Under the pieces are notes generated by a model. It saw only the letters and a program-made list of their open reading frames with translations, was not told the DNA's origin and did no database searches. 64,000 nucleotides of DNA from contig CM067360.1 in the NCBI GenBank assembly GCA_034401795.1, positions 55,291,768-55,355,767 of the forward strand, written 5' to 3'. The stretch comes from Chaetoderma sp. LZ-2023a. Its lineage: Eukaryota > Mollusca > Caudofoveata > Chaetodermatida > Chaetodermatidae. Below are positions 30,330 through 40,799 of the stretch, one piece after another. The position numbers were made by a program, and so were the translations under genes. The number at the start of each line of letters is the position of its first letter. Position 1 is the stretch's first letter.

Positions 30330-31090
30330 ATTTCGAATTTGATGTGACGTGTTCTCTTGTATATTTTGAATGTGGATGCATTTGAAGACATTTCTTCCTA
30401 TGGCAACAGTGGCTTCCAATTCAATTATGTCCAACACATTCAACAGAACAGTTTCGAAAATTGTAAATTGGAGATCAGAATAGGCAAAAACATAAATAAA
30501 ACCAATTTCAGCCTCAAAATCCATCAAATAAAAAAATCCAATATGGACGCCAAACACGCTATATTTTGAATGGCCGGGTGCAGCCATGTTTTTTGATGGA
30601 TTAACTTCCCTTGAACAAACTTTAATGGGCCTTAGTCCCTAATCATATCTGCCAAATTTTGGCCCGATCCCTTCAGCGGTTCTGGAGTTGTTTTCACTAA
30701 AACTAGGTCAAACAAGATGGCGGTCAAACCATCTGACCAATCAAGTTCCCTTGAACAAACTTGGTTCAGTTCTTGCCCTAGATCATATTTCATGAGGTTT
30801 GCATCAATCCCCTAAGAGGTTTTGGAGACGATTTTTAGACATTTCCTAAAAATCGGCCAAAATCCAAGATAGCCACCGGCCAAATTGACCGATTGGCTTC
30901 ATTTGAACAAACTTGGATACCTATGCCATAAGGATGCTTCCTGCCAAATATAATTGAAATCGGCCCAGTGGTTCTTGAGAAGTCGTTTAAAGGAAATGTT
31001 CACAGATGGACGGACGACGGATGGACACACGATGGACGGTCGCCATGGCATAAGCTCACTTGGCCTTTCAGGCCAGGTAAGCTAATAAAA
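30330..31090 (+). mobile_element. Family B dispersed repeat (mollusc type), copy 1
   Basis: Marker text: 'CCCTTGAACAAACTTTAATG', 'GATCCCTTCAGCGGTTCTGG', 'AACAAGATGGCGGTCAAACC', 'CCAAGATAGCCACCGGCC', and the end 'GGACGGTCGCCATGGCATAA' then 'GCTCACTTGGCC..CAGGTAAGCTAATAAA' (31,050-31,088). The same order of blocks occurs in copy 2 at 37,690-39,206. It has no coding potential. The left part (30,330-30,590) also matches 38,210-38,360. Confidence 0.75.
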
Positions 31091-31144
31091 CCAATAGACA
31101 AATAATACGAGTAATTATACCATCGTAAACATGGGATTATTTTA

Positions 31145-31215
31145 TCTCCCTGGCGGCGCCATTTTCTTGCAACGAGAGCGAGATTTCACGAGATCCTGAC
31201 GTCATCCCCGCTATC
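31145..31215. promoter_or_regulatory. Promoter-like cluster: GGCGGCGCCATTTTC and TGACGTCA
   Basis: A YY1-like 'GGCGCCATTTTC' (31,155-31,166) and a perfect CRE palindrome TGACGTCA (31,197-31,204) lie in a locally CpG-richer stretch. This is typical of animal core promoters, but no coding exon was found downstream on either strand. Confidence 0.3.
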
Positions 31216-31379
31216 TTTGCCGAGCACGAAGGCTGTACAGTAAATATGTATATGCATGTGCTAATTTGTAATCGTTAGGACATCGTCCAGTTAAGCTAGC
31301 AAGTTTTTCAAGTAATTCTAGTATCCAGTCGGTGGGTAATCGCTAACTCCTAGACAGCTGAAGCATAGATTCCATTTTC

Positions 31380-31480
31380 TCTATCCTATCAGAATGTGCT
31401 CATTTTGGTAACAATGCTGCTGTAAGTCATTGCTGTGCACGACAGCAACACGTTCCAGCAAGGGTTTTTTTCAAAATGTA
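31380..31480. repeat. Family Q-like hairpin, copy 3
   Basis: 'AACAATGCTGCTGTAAGTCA' and 'GCACGACAGCAACACGTTCC' resemble the family Q stem. Diverged. Confidence 0.35.
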
Positions 31481-31489
31481 CCCTGCCAC

Positions 31490-32570
31490 TATCTCTGTAA
31501 GTAGGCTATTACGCACTTTACACCCTGCGATTAGGGTTAAATGAATTGGCACACTTGACATGTGCGCATTGTGAAATAACTCAGCCGACTCAAGATACCG
31601 TTACAGCGTGTGCCGCAGGCAGTGTAAATATATATTTCAAGAAAACATATGATAATATTGCCAGAACCACAGAACCGATTGTAATAATTCTGATGCCTAC
31701 CTATAGCTGCAAATGCGAAGATTTATCCAATGCTAGGGATGTTGGAATCGGCCTAGTGGTCCAAAAGACACACTGCGGGGAAAACTAAGCCAACAAAATT
31801 TCAAACTAAAATTTCACGATGCACTCTATCCATCATCCCATATCAGAATAAGTATTACAGATCCAATGACAGAATTTGCTGTGCCGAAGCTTTTTACAAT
31901 GTTATCACATAACGGGAAAGGTTCCATCAAAATATCTTAATTATTGAAATTACTACAGCTTGCCGGGCAATATTGATCGGCGATGAAAATTCCCAGATTT
32001 TATGTCAAAATGTTAATTCATTTGGTGATATCTCTGGCAATATTCACGTGAGCAAAATTATAATTGGTCAGGCAAATAGCCATTTCTTTCAGCTTTAAGC
32101 ACACTCCAATTTAATAACAATACGCAAAGATAGAGTCTGAATTTTACCAAAAAAGGATAATATATTCTCAGATTGTATCTTAGATGAATAATTATTTTAT
32201 ATATTCCCGTCTTTTGAACCTCTTGTCCGATATTAACATCCATTATATCATATTAATCCTGAGGTCGGCACCTATTCAGAGATCCTAGAATCATTGGAAT
32301 CCCTTTAGCGGTTCGTTTGTTATTATCATTTACATATACTTCCTTAAAATATATACCGGCATCTATTGGCCTCCAGTCATAGCAATAACGCTGGTGCGGG
32401 GCTGACATCGCTTGAAGAGATAAGATGTGCGAAGAATTTTCAATTTTACCAACTTTATCCAGCGATAGTTGGTTACGCTATTTCTATCTGGTTATTATTC
32501 TGGCGCAATTTCATTAAACATGTAATAATCTTTCAAATAAAGTACACTATAATCCCGGAATTGTCCTTTA
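31490..32570. other. No recognised feature
   Basis: Open frames at 31,546-31,788 and 32,366-32,620 show no motif. The former overlaps 'GGAATCGGCCTAGTGGTCC', a word seen in family B, so it is probably repeat debris. Confidence 0.45.
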
Positions 32571-32574
32571 AAAA

Positions 32575-32890
32575 GCTAATTTTTAGCCAAAATTTTGGAC
32601 CTATGAAGGCGAATCCTTAAAAAGGCACATCTGCCCATTATAGCAGTAAAACGCCCATTTTCACCCAAAATATTGGACCTATAAACGTGAATTCTTCAAA
32701 AGGCACATCTGCGTATCATAACTGAGGCACACACAAAGTTTAATTAAAAATATCTGAAGTGGTTCTGTATGCTGTGGTGATTACGAGAAAATTCACAAAA
32801 ATCATATTTTTGCAGTAAAAAGCAAATTTTCACCCAAAATATTGAACCTATAAATGTGAATCCTTCAAATGGCACATCTACCCATCATAA
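32575..32890 (+). repeat. Diverged repeat units with CACCCAAAATATTG.ACCTATAAA
   Basis: Three units at about 32,575-32,640, 32,645-32,715 and 32,815-32,890 share 'TTTTCACCCAAAATATTG', 'ACCTATAAA.GTGAAT.CTTC' and 'AAAAGGCACATCTGCCCAT'. Confidence 0.75.
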
Positions 32891-32904
32891 AGAAGCCGTG
32901 GCCC

Positions 32905-33185
32905 TAATTACATCACGTTGGCTTACACCCTAATGCGTAATGAAGTACATATCTAGCTCAGTCGTGAATATTAAAGTCTGTCAAGTATACGAATTGGATA
33001 TCTTTGATGAATTTACTATTAAATAAACATTCTGGTGAATATTTTGAAATTAATTTGACTGGGCGCTCTCTAATCACCTTGAAAATGGTATTCTGAGAAT
33101 TCAGCCCTGGGTTTAAAGTACATAAATCGATCCCAACAAGCGCAAGCCATGGGTGGAGGTTAGCTAGAAATGGATCTCTCTATTC
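32905..33185 (+). mobile_element. Family S element, diverged
   Basis: 'GAATATTTTGAAATTAATTT' (33,033-33,052), 'GACTGGGCGCTCT', 'CATAAATCGATCCCAACAAG' and 'GGAGGTTAGCTAGAAATGG'. The second stem of the hairpin is missing. Confidence 0.65.
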
Positions 33186-33189
33186 ATTT

Positions 33190-34120
33190 GTCCCATTGGC
33201 AAGTGCAGGTAAGACCTAACACATATCTGTCCTACTGGATCCATAGAACCTAATGATATACAAAGGCAATGAATAAAAGAAGAAATGATATATTTACAAT
33301 TTTCTGCCAGAATTTTCGATTTTCACGACGGAGGTATAACATTGAGATTGTAATGACAGTTGACAAGTCACATAAATAATTGATTATCAGAACAGATACT
33401 CGAGTGATGGATTGGATCCCTCCATTAAATCTGGTATAAGAAATATGCCCAAGTCTTTTTGTTTGTAGATAGTTCGGTAAGTGGTTTCACTGTAGTCAAC
33501 TCGGAGGTCAAAACAACTGCCATAAACTCAAATACAGGAACTATTGCAACATTGTCTCAAGAATGCTGTTTATAAAATTTAATTTTCATGTCACAATCTT
33601 CTATGCCCCAAGATCAATGTGTCTTCAACCAAAACTCAGAATATCTTTATAAGTAATAGTTTTATTTTTTATCATGAACAGAGTAATTACAATTAGAATA
33701 AAATCTACAAAGTTGCCCAGTTTCTGTATGTCAAAACATTGACTAAATTAACTTGACTGCTATTAATATCAAATTGCTTAAAATCGTAACAAAGATATTT
33801 TAATATTTAACAGAAATGGTAAATCAACATTTTCACACATTTCACCCAGATTGTTAACGGTGTGGTAATGAGGTGCTAATTACATTAATTCATAATTTAA
33901 TGAGGTGCTAACTACATTAATTCATAATTTAACAGGTAGAAGTTGTTGCTACCATTTCCAGTGAAATATGCTTCAAATTATTCAACAGCTTATCAGTAGT
34001 TACTTAAATTTAGATACCTTACAAGCCAGAAGTATCTTAACATGCTTCTAAAACAATAACAGAAGCATGTTAGCACAATTCTGAACATAATGGTGGAAAT
34101 GTTCTGTTGAATATATTTTG
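33190..34120. other. Mostly unrecognised, with a short tandem duplication
   Basis: 'ATGAGGTGCTAATTACATTA' and 'ATTCATAATTTA' are duplicated head-to-tail at about 33,868-33,932. A degraded family S core ('TTCAAATTATTCAACAGC') lies at 33,973-33,990. No gene recognised. Confidence 0.5.
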
Positions 34121-34125
34121 ACCAT

Positions 34126-34474
34126 AATGGACCTTTCAATTTTTAGCCATGCCCGCCCATCTCTAGCTAAGCTCCGCCCACACCTCGATCGTGTTGGGAT
34201 CGATCGATCTGTGAACTCCCTGACTATCAATTTCTGAAAACTATACAGCTAAGCTATTGACTATTTTGAAACTAATGTGATTGGATGCTGTTGCAGCATA
34301 TATATTCAACAGCATATTTATTAAATAGTAGAGACATACAATTTGTACTAGACTATTAAGAGTCAAAGACGGGACGCATAGAATCATTTATGACATAATG
34401 ATTATGACATCATCATACACGCCGCTTAGCTGATTATACCATCATATGATGTCATTACTCTGGAAAGGGCCATT
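34126..34474 (-). mobile_element. Family S element, reference copy
   Basis: Ends AATGGACCTTTC (34,126-34,137) and GAAAGGGCCATT (34,463-34,474) are inverted repeats. Between them: 'TTTTTAGCCATGCCCGCCCA', 'CACCTCGATCGTGTTGGG', 'ATCGATCGATCTGTGAACTC', the hairpin region, 'ATTTATTAAATAGTAGAGAC' (an intact TTAA site used by family P in another copy), and the 'ATGACATAATGATTATGACA' block. 349 bp. Confidence 0.85.
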
Positions 34475-35370
34475 GGACTACAACCCAATTATGTTCAAAA
34501 TATTCAACAGTACATTTTATTTTGTTTTGGAAGCAAATGAAGTTATTTCTGAGCTGCACCGTACAGTAACATGGCAGGTTCAATCCAGCATAATAACAGA
34601 TCCTTATTCTGACATTAACAATACAGTGTTTACAAACGTATCACACAATGTTCCAGGATTATAACAGTAAATGGCAGCATTGTCCACCACTTATATATAA
34701 TATCCTTAATAAAACACCCATTATTCCCTTTTAGACATTCATTACACCAACAAAATTCCCACCACTTAAACATGTGCATAGCGTAATACTATTACTGATT
34801 CTGAGGCTATGGGAATGGGGTTGTGCCTTTCAGCTGTACAATGCGCGTGTGCCTGCATGTGCGTGTTTGGGTCGGGTTGTTTGGTGAAAATTGTGAAAAA
34901 TAGAATTGCCAAAACTTCATTTCCTGCGTTCCGAGGGACAAATGAAATGTCTTGCTACATCTGAAGCATTCAGGTCATTCCTGTATTAGATTTTTGTATA
35001 ACACCAGACACATCTATTATTGCACAAACACCAACAGCACAAATTGCCATGTTTATGGTGATATAGTTTGTGTTGGAAATTGACCTGCAAGTTGTTGGAA
35101 AGTAGTCAGATATTGAGCAAAAACCTGTCTCTTAATACCTGGGCCCAGTCACTGTGCACTTTCCTTAACCATTATCTTTCCAGTTCCTCAATTTCAAGAG
35201 AATTCCAAGTCGCCAAGTCACATTAGTTTCAAAATATTCATCATAATATTCCATACATCAGAAAGAATTTGTCATCTCTGGTCTGTAAACATGGCAGGGT
35301 TAATATTGATACGCTTGAGATCTATTTATGCAGTTATATGTCTCACACACTTAGCCTATTTTTTACAATT
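34475..35370. other. No recognised feature apart from short family S debris
   Basis: 'GTTCAAAATATTCAACAGTA' (34,493-34,512) and 'CATTAGTTTCAAAATATTCA' (35,221-35,240) are family S stem fragments. No gene recognised. Confidence 0.5.
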
Positions 35371-35373
35371 TAC

Positions 35374-35440
35374 CACCAGAATGACTGGCTCGATTAATAA
35401 GCCAGTCATTCCAATGGCAAATTAAAAAAAAAAATCTTAC
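35374..35440. mobile_element. Family P core only
   Basis: 'TTTACCACCAGAATGACTGG' and 'CCAGTCATTCCAATGGCAAA' around CTCGATTAATAAG. The outer arms are eroded. Confidence 0.75.
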
Positions 35441-35697
35441 TGTAGTTTACAAATTGACATTTTCTATGAGAAAATTTAAATTTTCCAATAGCTGTGTTTA
35501 AATTTAAGTATTTCAGCCTATTTAATCAGTTAGTAATATTCTATTAATTTTACGACGCAATAACGTATTTATAAGCACACAGAAACTAAATCTGCACCAC
35601 TCCGCCTTACTTATTATTAATACCAATTACAATAATATAAAAGTGCTACAGTAGCATCTATTGTATAAATGGCACAAGAACCATAAGCCTCCGTTAA

Positions 35698-35930
35698 CCC
35701 TTTAATGACTAAATTTGATTAAAAAAAATAAAAATATTTGCCTATTGAATGTCCATTTGCAGGCCAAGAGAAGACTATATTTGCGAATTTACCACTGGGA
35801 TGACTGGCTCAGTTATTGAGCCAGTCATTTCAGTGGCAAAATTTAAAAATTAGTTTTCTCTTGGCCTGCAAATGGACATTCTCCAGGACCACTAAACAGG
35901 CCGGTGTTGGCCAGCTTCATCGTGAAAGGG
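35698..35930. mobile_element. Family P MITE, complete, TTAA on both sides
   Basis: It begins CCCTTTAATGACTAAATTTG after TTAA (35,694-35,697) and ends GTGAAAGGG before TTAA (35,931-35,934). 233 bp. The arms 'AATGTCCATTTGCAGGCCAA' and 'TTGGCCTGCAAATGGACATT' are exact complements, as are 'GACTGGCTCAG' and 'TGAGCCAGTC' at the centre. Confidence 0.95.
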
Positions 35931-35934
35931 TTAA

Positions 35935-36156
35935 TGACAGTTGATAAAATAATAATAAAAATATTTGTTTATTGAATGTCCATTTGCAGGCCAAGAGAAG
36001 ACTATATTTGAGAATTTACTACTGGGATGACTGGCTCGGTTATTGAGCCAGTCATTCCAGTAGTAAAAATCTCAAAAAATATTCTCTTGACCTGCAAATG
36101 GACATTCCTCAAGCACACTACAGAGGATGGTTTTGGCAGTCTAAGACATAAAAGGG
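35935..36156. mobile_element. Family P MITE, tandem with the preceding copy
   Basis: It starts directly after the shared TTAA with TGACAGTTGATAAAATAA, so it lacks the first CCCT, and ends CATAAAAGGG before TTAA (36,157-36,160). The arm and centre sequence are the same as its neighbour with a few changes. Confidence 0.92.
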
Positions 36157-36424
36157 TTAACCTTGGCTGAACTGAAATATTGCAAATGTCCATAGAAATT
36201 AGAAAACAAACATCATATATGTCCATTGTAAAAAGAATGCAGCAAATATATAATGGCAGCTATTCAGCAAGTAATTTGTGAAAATAACTTGTAGACATGA
36301 CTTTACAAAAACAAACTTCAGAAACAAAGGCCTAATGCTTTTAATGAGAACCTGCTGAGGACAAGCCTCTCAACCATTACAGAACAAAAATGTCAGATTC
36401 TCTATTATACACGTTATATATGGA

Positions 36425-36560
36425 ATGTTGTTGAATATTTTGAAACTAATTCGATTAAGAGCTGTTGCTGCCTATGGCAGCAACAGATTCCAGTTAAATT
36501 AGTTTCAAAATATTCAACAGTTTTCCTGTGTGGTTGTCTTAAAATTGAAACACTAGAATT
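36425..36560 (+). mobile_element. Family S central hairpin
   Basis: 'TTGAATATTTTGAAACTAAT' (36,431-36,450) and 'TTAGTTTCAAAATATTCAAC' (36,500-36,519) around 'GCTGTTGCTGCCTATGGCAG'. The outer arms are absent. Confidence 0.85.
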
Positions 36561-36620
36561 CCAAGCATAATATTTCATCGACATCTGACTTGTATTTATC
36601 CATGCTGGTCATTATTTTAA

Positions 36621-36755
36621 CCCTTTAATGGTCAAGTTGGTTAAATATGACCACTACAGTGGCCTCGCGATATGGCGATCTACAGCCCAACAGGACTATG
36701 ATTGAACATTTACCGCTGGAATAACTGGCTCGAGAGTCATATATTCTTTCCAATG
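36621..36755 (+). mobile_element. Family P, left half
   Basis: CCCTTTAATGGTCAAGTTGG after TTAA (36,617-36,620), then a degraded arm, then 'TTTACCGCTGGAATAACTGG'. The copy stops at the centre. Confidence 0.8.
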
Positions 36756-36759
36756 TACT

Positions 36760-37175
36760 AGTCCCATATATGTGCATGGAAACTGTTCATAGTTATTGAC
36801 ACTGAATTGACTGGATTTCAACAATATACATATTATGAACGCGGAACACTTAACCACAAAATATTTCTCAAGTTTGATGTTATTTGATTAACAAGTAAAG
36901 CAAATTTCTCCAACTTTCAAGTAAGAAGGCACTAGATTAAAATACACCTAGATGATGTAAATCAAATGATCCCCAACAACGGCAACCATCTTAGAGGGAT
37001 AATATAATCTCACTGGTTTAGGTAGACCCATGGATGTAAATACGTTTGAAAGGGATAATGATTATGAATAAAATCTATAACTAATGAAGAACGAGCCTTT
37101 CCATGAAGTTTAGTCAAGCGCATTCTAGCAAAAGTAGTTATCGAACAAAAATTTGCATGAACACACACACGGATG
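36760..37175. other. No recognised feature
   Basis: Nothing recognised. Confidence 0.45.
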
Positions 37176-37179
37176 GGCG

Positions 37180-39790
37180 GAGACATATTATTTTCATAAG
37201 TCGAAAGGGTGCATAACTCCAAGAAACAAGCATTCTGGAAGTATTGCTTTGCAACACATGTCCCGTACCTGGTGACATAAATCTTTACAGATTGACAGTT
37301 AAAAACTCCATTAAAATTCACAGAAGCAACTGAAACTTGAACTTGACCTGTACATGTAACTTCTTATACCAAAGCAATATCCCAAGTTTCAGCTATATAT
37401 GGTGACGGAGAATGACAAAGTATTGAAAGCTGATATGTTCGTATTTCATAATAAGTGGAAAGGGGATGTAACTCCATCAAAAATTGATGCAGATGTCTGA
37501 AACTCCAACTTGCTCTGTAATTTCTCATAACAAAGCAATGTACCAATTCTCAGTTGAATATCTTCAAGGGTTGGGCACATATTTGCGGAAAACTAATATT
37601 CTTCGTATTTCCTAAATCGAAAGGGGGCATTAACTCCCATGAAAGATTGACAAAAATGTCTGAAACTCGAACTTGCTCTGTAACTCGCTATAACAAGAGG
37701 CCCAAGGGGCTAGTATCGCTCACCTGGATCATAAACATTTCAACTAGAATGGTCATTAACAATAAGCAGAACTCTAATGAGTTGAGCAGACTTGTAACAA
37801 GAAAACAGAAGCCATGTTTCTTTATGTATCAACTTCTCTTAAACAAGCTTTAATGGCCCTTAGTCATCAATATCATATCTCACAAATTTCGGGCCAATCC
37901 GTTCAGTGGTTTTGGAGACCAAGTTACTTTCATGAAAACCAGGCCATCCAAGATGGCTGCCCAACCATTTGGCAAATCAAGTTTCCTTGAACAAACTTGG
38001 TTCAGCTCATGCCCTAAATGATATTTTATGAGTTTTGAATCAATCGCTCAAACAGTTTCGCCGAGTATTGGACAGTTCTAAAAATCAACAAAGTCCATGG
38101 TGGCCGCCGGCCTTTCTTGAGAAGACATTTTAAATTTCCCATTGCTTTAGTATGGGAGCATTTTGCGGGAAAATTATCCAAGATGGCCGGCAACCCATTC
38201 ATTTGACAGTTTCGAAAATTGCAAATTTGAAATCAGAATGCCCCAAAAACAATATAAAACAAATTTTGGCCTCAAAATCCAACAAATAAAAAAATCCAAT
38301 ATGGCTGCCAAACACACTACATTTTGATTGGCCAAGGGCAGCCATGTTTTTTGATGGATGAACTTCCCTTGAACAAACTTTAATGGCCCTTAGTCCCTAA
38401 TTCTATCTCCCAAATTTCGGCCTGATCCCGTCAGCGGTTCTGGAGGTCAATTTCGAGAAAACTAGGTCATCCAAGATGCCCGCCGAACCATTTGGTCAAT
38501 CAAGTCCTCTTAAACAAACTTGGCTTACCTCTTTCCCTAGATGATGTTACATGAATTTTGAATTGATTCCCCAAGCGCTTTCGGAGATTTTTTAAGACAT
38601 TTCCTAAAATTGGCCGAAATTCAATATGAGCACCACCAAATTGGCCGATCCGCTTCAATTGAACAAACTTTGATCCCTAAGAATGCTCCCTTCCAAATAT
38701 AATAGAAATCGGCCTATTAGTTTTCGAAAAGACATTTAAAATTTCCCATTGCTTTAGTATGGGAGTCTTTGGTGGGAAAATAATCCAAGATGGCTGCCAA
38801 ACCGTTTATCCGACAGTTTCCATAATGTCAAATTTGAGCTCAGAATACCCAAAAACATATTTAAGGCCAATTTCAGCCTCAAAATCAATCAAAACAAAAA
38901 ATCCAATATAGCCACCAAATATACTACATTTTGAGTAGCCCACGGCGGCCATGTTTTTTGAGGGATTTTTGAGGGATTTTTTTTCCCCTTGAACAAACTT
39001 TAATGGCCCTTCATATCTCCCAAATTTCAGCCTGATCCCATCAGCGGTTCTGGAGGTCATTTTCGAGAAAACTAGGTCATGCAAGATGCCCGCCGAACCA
39101 TTTAGTCAATCAAGTCCTTTTGAACAAACTTGGCTTACCTCTTTCCCTAGATGTGTCATGAGTTGTGAATCGATTGTGAAGATTTTTAAAGACTTTCAGG
39201 GCAGGTGAACTAATAAAGCAATGTACGGATTTTCTCTTAAATATCTTGGAGTGCGAAAAAAAGTGTGGAAAGCTGATATCTTTCGTATTTCTTAAGTCGA
39301 AAGGGGGCATAACCCCATAACAAATTGACGCATACGCTTAAAACTCGAACTTGGTCTGTAACTTCTCATAGCAAAGCAGTGTACCAATTCTTAGTAGAAT
39401 ATCTAGACTGCGAAAAAAGACGAAAGGGGGGTTTACAAAAATGTCTGAAACTCGAACTTGCTCTGTAACTCCATATACTAAAGCGATATACCAATCTTTC
39501 CTTCAAAAATATCCTTAAGGAGTGTGGAAAAGAGTGGAAAGCTGATATTTTCGTATTTGCTAAGTCAAATGGGGGCGCATACACATGAAACTCGAACGTG
39601 GTCTGTAACTTCTCATAACAAAGCAATGTACCAATTATCAGTTGAATACCTTGAAGGATTGTGAAAAAAGTATGGAAAAATAACTGCGACAGACAGACGG
39701 ACGGATGGACAGACAGATGGAGTGCCAACCTATAGTCCCCGCCACTTCCCCACCATCCCGGTTTTACCGGTAGGGGACTAATAACATACA
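37180..39790 (+). mobile_element. Family A repeat (mollusc type) split by a family B insertion
   Basis: Family A is built of ~150-170 bp units with 'CTGAAACTCGAACTTGCTCT', 'CATAACAAAGCAATGTACCA', 'GTGGAAAGCTGATATTTTCG' and 'CGAAAGGGGGCATAACTCC'. Three units lie at 37,180-37,690 and about four at 39,206-39,680. It ends with 'GACAGACAGACGGACGGATG', 'CTATAGTCCCCGCCACTTCC' and 'CGGTTTTACCGGTAGGGGAC' at 39,690-39,785. Family B occupies 37,690-39,206. Confidence 0.75.
37690..39206 (+). mobile_element. Family B repeat, copy 2, nested in family A
   Basis: It starts 'AACAAGAGGCCCAAGGGGCT' with 'ATCGCTCACCTGG' and ends 'CAGGGCAGGTGAACTAATAA' near 39,206. The start and end words 'GCTCACCTG' and 'CAGGTGA.C' are complementary. 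Inside it, an internal block is repeated about twice (37,840-38,340 and 38,350-38,930, then a third partial copy to 39,190). Each block holds a CCAAGATGGC-type word (37,948, 38,178, 38,470, 38,786) and 'TTTCCCATTGCTTTAGTATG'. Confidence 0.75.
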
Positions 39791-40040
39791 TTTCCGTAGC
39801 CCCATAGCCAAACTTTGTCAAGATAAAATTTGCAAACATGAGTGGAAGGACAGATGGATGGACAGATGAACTGCCCCAAAACCTAACCTGGAACTCCCTA
39901 GCACAATTAATTCACCTGGGGACGTATTCACTAAGGGTGCTTAAGTACATGTAACCTCTGAATTCATTTACATTAGATGATATTTTCTGGCTCTTCGTGA
40001 TTATGATTTCGGCGCTTCTAAATAGGTGCAGGAAGTTAGG

Positions 40041-40438
40041 CCCCCTGATAAAACTATCTATCACACACCAATTGACCTGATAAATTTATCACACACCAAT
40101 TGACCTGATAAACCTATCACACACCAATTGACCTAATGAACCTATCACACACCAATTGCCCCAATGAACCTATCGCACACCAATTGACCTGATAAACCTA
40201 TCACACCCCAATTGACCTGATAAACCCATCGCACACCAATTGACCTGATAAACCTATCACACACAAATTGACCTAATGAACCTATTACACACCAATTGAC
40301 CTGATAAACATATCACACACAAATTGACCTAATGAACCTCTCACACACCAATTGACCTAATGAACCTATCACACACCAATTGGCCTGATAAACCCATCAC
40401 ACACAAATTGACCTGATAAACTTATCATACACCAATTG
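40041..40438 (+). repeat. 28-bp minisatellite, about 14 units
   Basis: The unit is CCTATCACACACCAATTGAC plus CTGATAAA or CTAATGAA. Units vary at several positions (ACACCCCAAT, ATCGCAC, ATTACAC, ACAAATTG). It is unrelated in sequence to the 28-bp array at 27,589 and older, as judged by its divergence. Confidence 0.95.
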
Positions 40439-40760
40439 GGGGATTAATTTCTAGCTATGCCATGCCCATTTCTAACTAAGCGCCACTCACGTTTTCCCTG
40501 TCTGGCGAGTGATTGAACTCTGAATTCCCAGATTCCCAAGCAATATAAGTAAGCTGAATATTTTGAAACTAATTTGACCGTGCTGTTGCCTTGTTAAATT
40601 ACTTTAAAAAATGTGTACACTTGACAGACTACTCAATGTTCATAAAGTACATGTGTAGCTAGACATGTCATTCATTACGCATTTTGATTGTGAGGTCAGC
40701 CTACATGTGACTTAATTGATTATGATGTCATATACTTGAGTGACAGATCGAATCTATCCA
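40439..40760 (-). mobile_element. Family S element, diverged
   Basis: 'ATTTCTAGCTATGCCATGCC', 'TAACTAAGCGCCACTCAC', 'GAATATTTTGAAACTAATTT' (40,556-40,575), then the 'ATTATGATGTCATATACTTG' block. Directly abuts the minisatellite. A stray minisatellite-like word ('TATTATACACCAATTGACAT') follows at about 40,777. Confidence 0.65.
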
Positions 40761-40799
40761 CTGACCTGATAAAGAGTTATTATACACCAATTGACATGG

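Noticed and set aside
30153..30587. 144-codon minus-strand open frame
   Set aside because: Overlaps family B repeat text that recurs at 38,210-38,360 and 38,810-38,950, where the frame is broken.
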